Assembly (NCBI GenBank): GCA_937920085.1
Contig: CALETE010000056.1
Coordinates: 1-64,000 of the forward strand
Direction: 5' to 3'
DNA length: 64,000 bases
Source: an uncultured Alphaproteobacteria bacterium
GTDB taxonomy: Bacteria; Pseudomonadota; Alphaproteobacteria; Caulobacterales; Caulobacteraceae
Shown: positions 61,986 through 64,000 of the stretch, piece after piece
Layout: every line of letters starts with the position of its first letter
Numbering within the stretch: position 1 is the first letter of the stretch
Program-made: the position numbers and the translations under genes
The notes under the pieces: generated by a model
Databases searched by the model: none
The model's input: only the letters and a program-made list of their open reading frames with translations
What the model was told of the DNA's origin: nothing

Positions 61986-62008
61986 CGTGAACATCCAGAC
62001 TGAAGATC

Positions 62009-62034
62009 AAGGGCCTGCAAGGGCCCTTTTTCTT
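62009..62034 (+). terminator. Rho-independent terminator of the atp operon
   Basis: AAGGGCC (62009-62015) pairs with GGCCCTT (62022-62028) around a 6-base loop and is followed by TTTTCTTT. It lies between the end of atpF and the convergent membrane-protein genes. Confidence 0.9.
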
Positions 62035-62081
62035 TGGATGTTTTTCGATCCGAACATCGGTGCCATTTTTTACACAATGCT

Positions 62082-62507
62082 CTAGCTGGCCCTGGAATGC
62101 CTGAACCTGTGCCGCAATTTCACCAAATGCCGCCAGGACCTTGGTAACAGCAGCCGCTCCAGGCGGAGCAATTGTTCCCAGAAGAAGAGGATAACGTCCG
62201 GATCCCGCCGCAGTAGGCGACGTATGGGGCGCGCAATCCTTGGGTGCGCATGCTGAAACCGGACAAATTGCCGGCGCGCCTTGAAAGAGTTCCGCAGGAT
62301 CAGCATCAGGCCGATGACCACCACCGGCAGGCCCATTGGCCCCGGCAGGGGGGCAATAAGGACGCCAAGCACGACCACCAGACCCCCCAAAAGAGTCAGA
62401 GCGCCCCTGGCGATCCGGGCCGCAAAGTCTGCAGCGATGGCGTCTGCCGCCCGATGAACGCGTTTGGTCGCCAATGGTGTTTCAGATTTTGATGTGGGCA
62501 GGGACAA
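62082..62507 (-). CDS. PGPGW-like small membrane protein (tandem paralogue 2)
   Basis: A 141-residue protein with one or two membrane segments (GALTLLGGLVVVLGVLIAPLPGPMGLPVVVIGLMLILR), containing the P-L-P-G-x-x-G-L-P motif characteristic of the PGPGW family of unknown function, then a basic region with NSFKARRQFVRFQHAHP. It starts with TTG. Its neighbour on the same strand is a clear paralogue sharing NSFKARR and the P-x-x-R-R-L-x-R-R-x-P-x-V-I-L block. Confidence 0.7.
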   Translation of the reverse strand: MSLPTSKSETPLATKRVHRAADAIAADFAARIARGALTLLGGLVVVLGVLIAPLPGPMGLPVVVIGLMLILRNSFKARRQFVRFQHAHPRIARPIRRLLRRDPDVILFFWEQLLRLERLLLPRSWRHLVKLRHRFRHSRAS

Positions 62508-62582
62508 GGGTGCGCGTCCGATATGAGACGCCTTGTGGCCAATTATAAGGCCAAGCCGAAAATATCGACCCTATTGCCTCGG

Positions 62583-63035
62583 CTATTTGGCCGTAATGAC
62601 CCGTGGCGTGAAGCCCGGAGGATCAAGCTTACGCCCTCGACGACGCAAGGCCTTGCGGGCCTTGACCAGAACACGAAACCGCCGGTCGGGAATCAGGCGC
62701 TCAACCCTCAGGGTTTGCTGCCAAATAACCAGAATGACCTCAGGCTCCCGGCGCATCAGCCGGCGGAGGGGGAAGATCATCTTTGGATGGGCCCTTTGCA
62801 TACGAACAAAGCGGCGACGCGCCTTGAAAGAGTTGCGCAAGACAATCATCAGACCCACCACCAAGATGGGCAGGCCAAGGTGCCCAGGGAGTGGCGCGGT
62901 CACCAATCCGACCGACATCACCATCAGACCCAGCATAACCAGCAAGAAACGGCCAATACGACCAACAAGGTCGCGGGCAGCTTCGTCCGAGGCGCGCATT
63001 AAGCGCAAGTTGGGCGTCACGAAAGACACGATCAT
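62583..63035 (-). CDS. PGPGW-like small membrane protein (tandem paralogue 1)
   Basis: A 150-residue paralogue of the adjacent gene: hydrophobic segment around VGLVTAPLPGHLGLPILVVGLMIVLR, then NSFKARRRFVRMQRAHP and a very basic C terminus. ATG at 63035 is preferred to an in-frame TTG 27 bases earlier. The pair, separated by 75 bases, arose by tandem duplication. Function unknown. Confidence 0.7.
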   Translation of the reverse strand: MIVSFVTPNLRLMRASDEAARDLVGRIGRFLLVMLGLMVMSVGLVTAPLPGHLGLPILVVGLMIVLRNSFKARRRFVRMQRAHPKMIFPLRRLMRREPEVILVIWQQTLRVERLIPDRRFRVLVKARKALRRRGRKLDPPGFTPRVITAK

Positions 63036-63157
63036 AATCCTGGGGTCCGTGATCCGCGGCAAATCTGGGAAATCAACCGGTGATCGCGTTAGGTTGATAT
63101 GAGCATGTAGCGGCGACTCGTAAAGACAGGGTTCTCGTTAAATTTCGGCAAGGTGCG

Positions 63158-64000
63158 CTATTCCGCCGCTAGCGGCGTTTGGGACACAGGCTTCCAGGTC
63201 AGTTTGGGCTTCCTAGCTGCCTGGGTCTCATCCAGTCGGCGCAAGGGGGCCAGATAGGGCGCGCCGGTGAAACGCTCCACATCCCCCCCCTTGGCGGCAT
63301 TTGCCAAGGCGATGAGGGCGTCGCAGAACCGATCCAGCTCTAGTTTGGACTCTGTTTCAGTCGGTTCAATCAGCATGGCACCATGCACAACCAGGGGGAA
63401 ATACATGGTCATGGGGTGGAAACCCTCATCGATCATGGCCTTGGCGAAATCGAGGGTGGTAATGCCTGTTCCCTCAAGCCAGTGGTCATCGAAAAGTGCC
63501 TCGTGCATGCAGGGCCCCTCCGGGAAGGCGGGGGTCATCACTTTGGACAGGCGTGCCTTGATATAGTTGGCATTGAGGACGGCATCTTCCGCCACCTGTC
63601 GCAGGCCATCAGCCCCATGGCTGAGCATGTAGGCATAGGCACGAACAAACATGCCCATTTGGCCTTGGAAGGCCACCATACGGCCAAAGCCCTGGACTGC
63701 CTCGCCCTCAGGACTTTCGATCAGATCAAAGCCCTTGGGTCCTGAAACCACCCAAGGGGCCGGGGCAAATGGTGCGAGCGCCGCCGACAAGACCACTGGG
63801 CCCGCACCGGGGCCGCCGCCCCCATGGGGGGTGGAGAAGGTCTTGTGCAGGTTGATATGCATGGCATCGACGCCAAGGTCGCCTGGACGAACCCGGCCAA
63901 CGATGGCGTTGAAGTTCGCACCGTCACAATAGAAGTAGGCACCAACCTCGTGGGTAAGACGCGCAATCTCGACGATGTCCCGCTCGAAAAGACCGCAGGT
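63158..64000 (-). CDS. gcvPB: Glycine dehydrogenase (decarboxylating) subunit 2, 5'-truncated by the window edge
   Basis: The C-terminal 280 residues of the PLP-containing subunit 2 of split P-protein in the glycine cleavage system. HINLHKTFSTPHGGGGPG contains the PLP-lysine; CDGANFNAIVGRVRPGD precedes it. The frame is open to the right edge at 64000, so the true start is outside. GPCMHEALFDDHWLEGTGITTLDFAKAMIDEGFHPMTMYFPL is typical C-terminal sequence. The partner gcvPA, gcvH and gcvT would be expected upstream, beyond the window. Confidence 0.95.
   Translation of the reverse strand, partial: TCGLFERDIVEIARLTHEVGAYFYCDGANFNAIVGRVRPGDLGVDAMHINLHKTFSTPHGGGGPGAGPVVLSAALAPFAPAPWVVSGPKGFDLIESPEGEAVQGFGRMVAFQGQMGMFVRAYAYMLSHGADGLRQVAEDAVLNANYIKARLSKVMTPAFPEGPCMHEALFDDHWLEGTGITTLDFAKAMIDEGFHPMTMYFPLVVHGAMLIEPTETESKLELDRFCDALIALANAAKGGDVERFTGAPYLAPLRRLDETQAARKPKLTWKPVSQTPLAAE

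Noticed and set aside
1..64000. CRISPR array, prophage or insertion sequence
   Set aside because: No regularly spaced direct repeats with unique spacers, and no transposase, integrase or phage structural motif was seen on either strand.

Overview
The window looks like a chromosomal segment of an alphaproteobacterium of the Caulobacterales (Caulobacter/Phenylobacterium-like). The evidence is: a CcrM-type GANTC methyltransferase gene with two GANTC sites in its leader; a neighbourhood of mutY, a DUF721/DciA gene, a DsbA-like lipoprotein and smc; an F0 operon (atpI-atpB-atpE-atpF'-atpF) with the split b/b' subunits usual in this class; a promoter upstream of atpI that fits the Caulobacter housekeeping consensus; and moderately GC-rich DNA with tightly packed, often 4-bp-overlapping genes. 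I saw no rRNA, tRNA, CRISPR array, prophage or insertion sequence.

Layout. 0-6 kb: palindromic repeats, a DUF418 membrane protein, a PhnZ-like HD enzyme overlapping a Cys-type sulfatase/phosphonate-monoesterase, Hsp33, a D-threonine-aldolase-like enzyme and a PilZ protein. 6.2-18.3 kb: a Wzx/Wzy-type exopolysaccharide locus with a tandem alpha/beta-hydrolase fusion, a GH10 glycosidase, a Wzc-like co-polymerase whose ATPase has lost its P-loop lysine, an OPX export protein, a flippase, an O-antigen ligase/polymerase, a WecG/TagA glycosyltransferase, an initiating sugar-phosphate transferase and two paralogous GT2 glycosyltransferases. 18.4-23.8 kb: a seven-gene co-directional NDP-heptose module (transaldolase, two nucleotidyltransferases, GmhB, GmhA, two GHMP kinases), which probably feeds the polysaccharide locus. 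23.9-34.1 kb: a membrane-protein gene broken by an in-frame stop, a BtuCDF/FecCD-type ABC importer with a DUF1254 protein, an MFS exporter, two short-chain dehydrogenases, two GNAT acetyltransferases and a metallo-beta-lactamase-fold hydrolase. 34.2-43.6 kb: a secreted protein built of five four-cysteine repeats, a TPP enzyme with a feruloyl-CoA-synthetase-like ligase, YceI, a HAD phosphatase with no usual start codon, a cupin, a GT9 glycosyltransferase, YgfZ and Tag.

43.6-51 kb: repeat elements, rnhB (whose Shine-Dalgarno lies in a repeat tail), a GST-like protein, small hypotheticals, a PemK/MazF-type toxin-antitoxin pair with a striking 9-bp-periodic palindromic operator, an orphan HTH antitoxin, small membrane proteins and an alpha/beta hydrolase. 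51-64 kb is core genome: ccrM, an MFS transporter, mutY, DUF721/dciA, a DsbA-like lipoprotein, smc, the F0 ATP synthase operon, two tandem PGPGW-type membrane proteins, and gcvPB running off the right edge.

The most interesting parts are the polysaccharide/heptose locus with its altered catalytic centres, the periodic toxin-antitoxin operator and the cysteine-repeat protein. I found no clearly new multi-gene defence or mobile system. Function calls come from motif recognition by eye; no database search was run.
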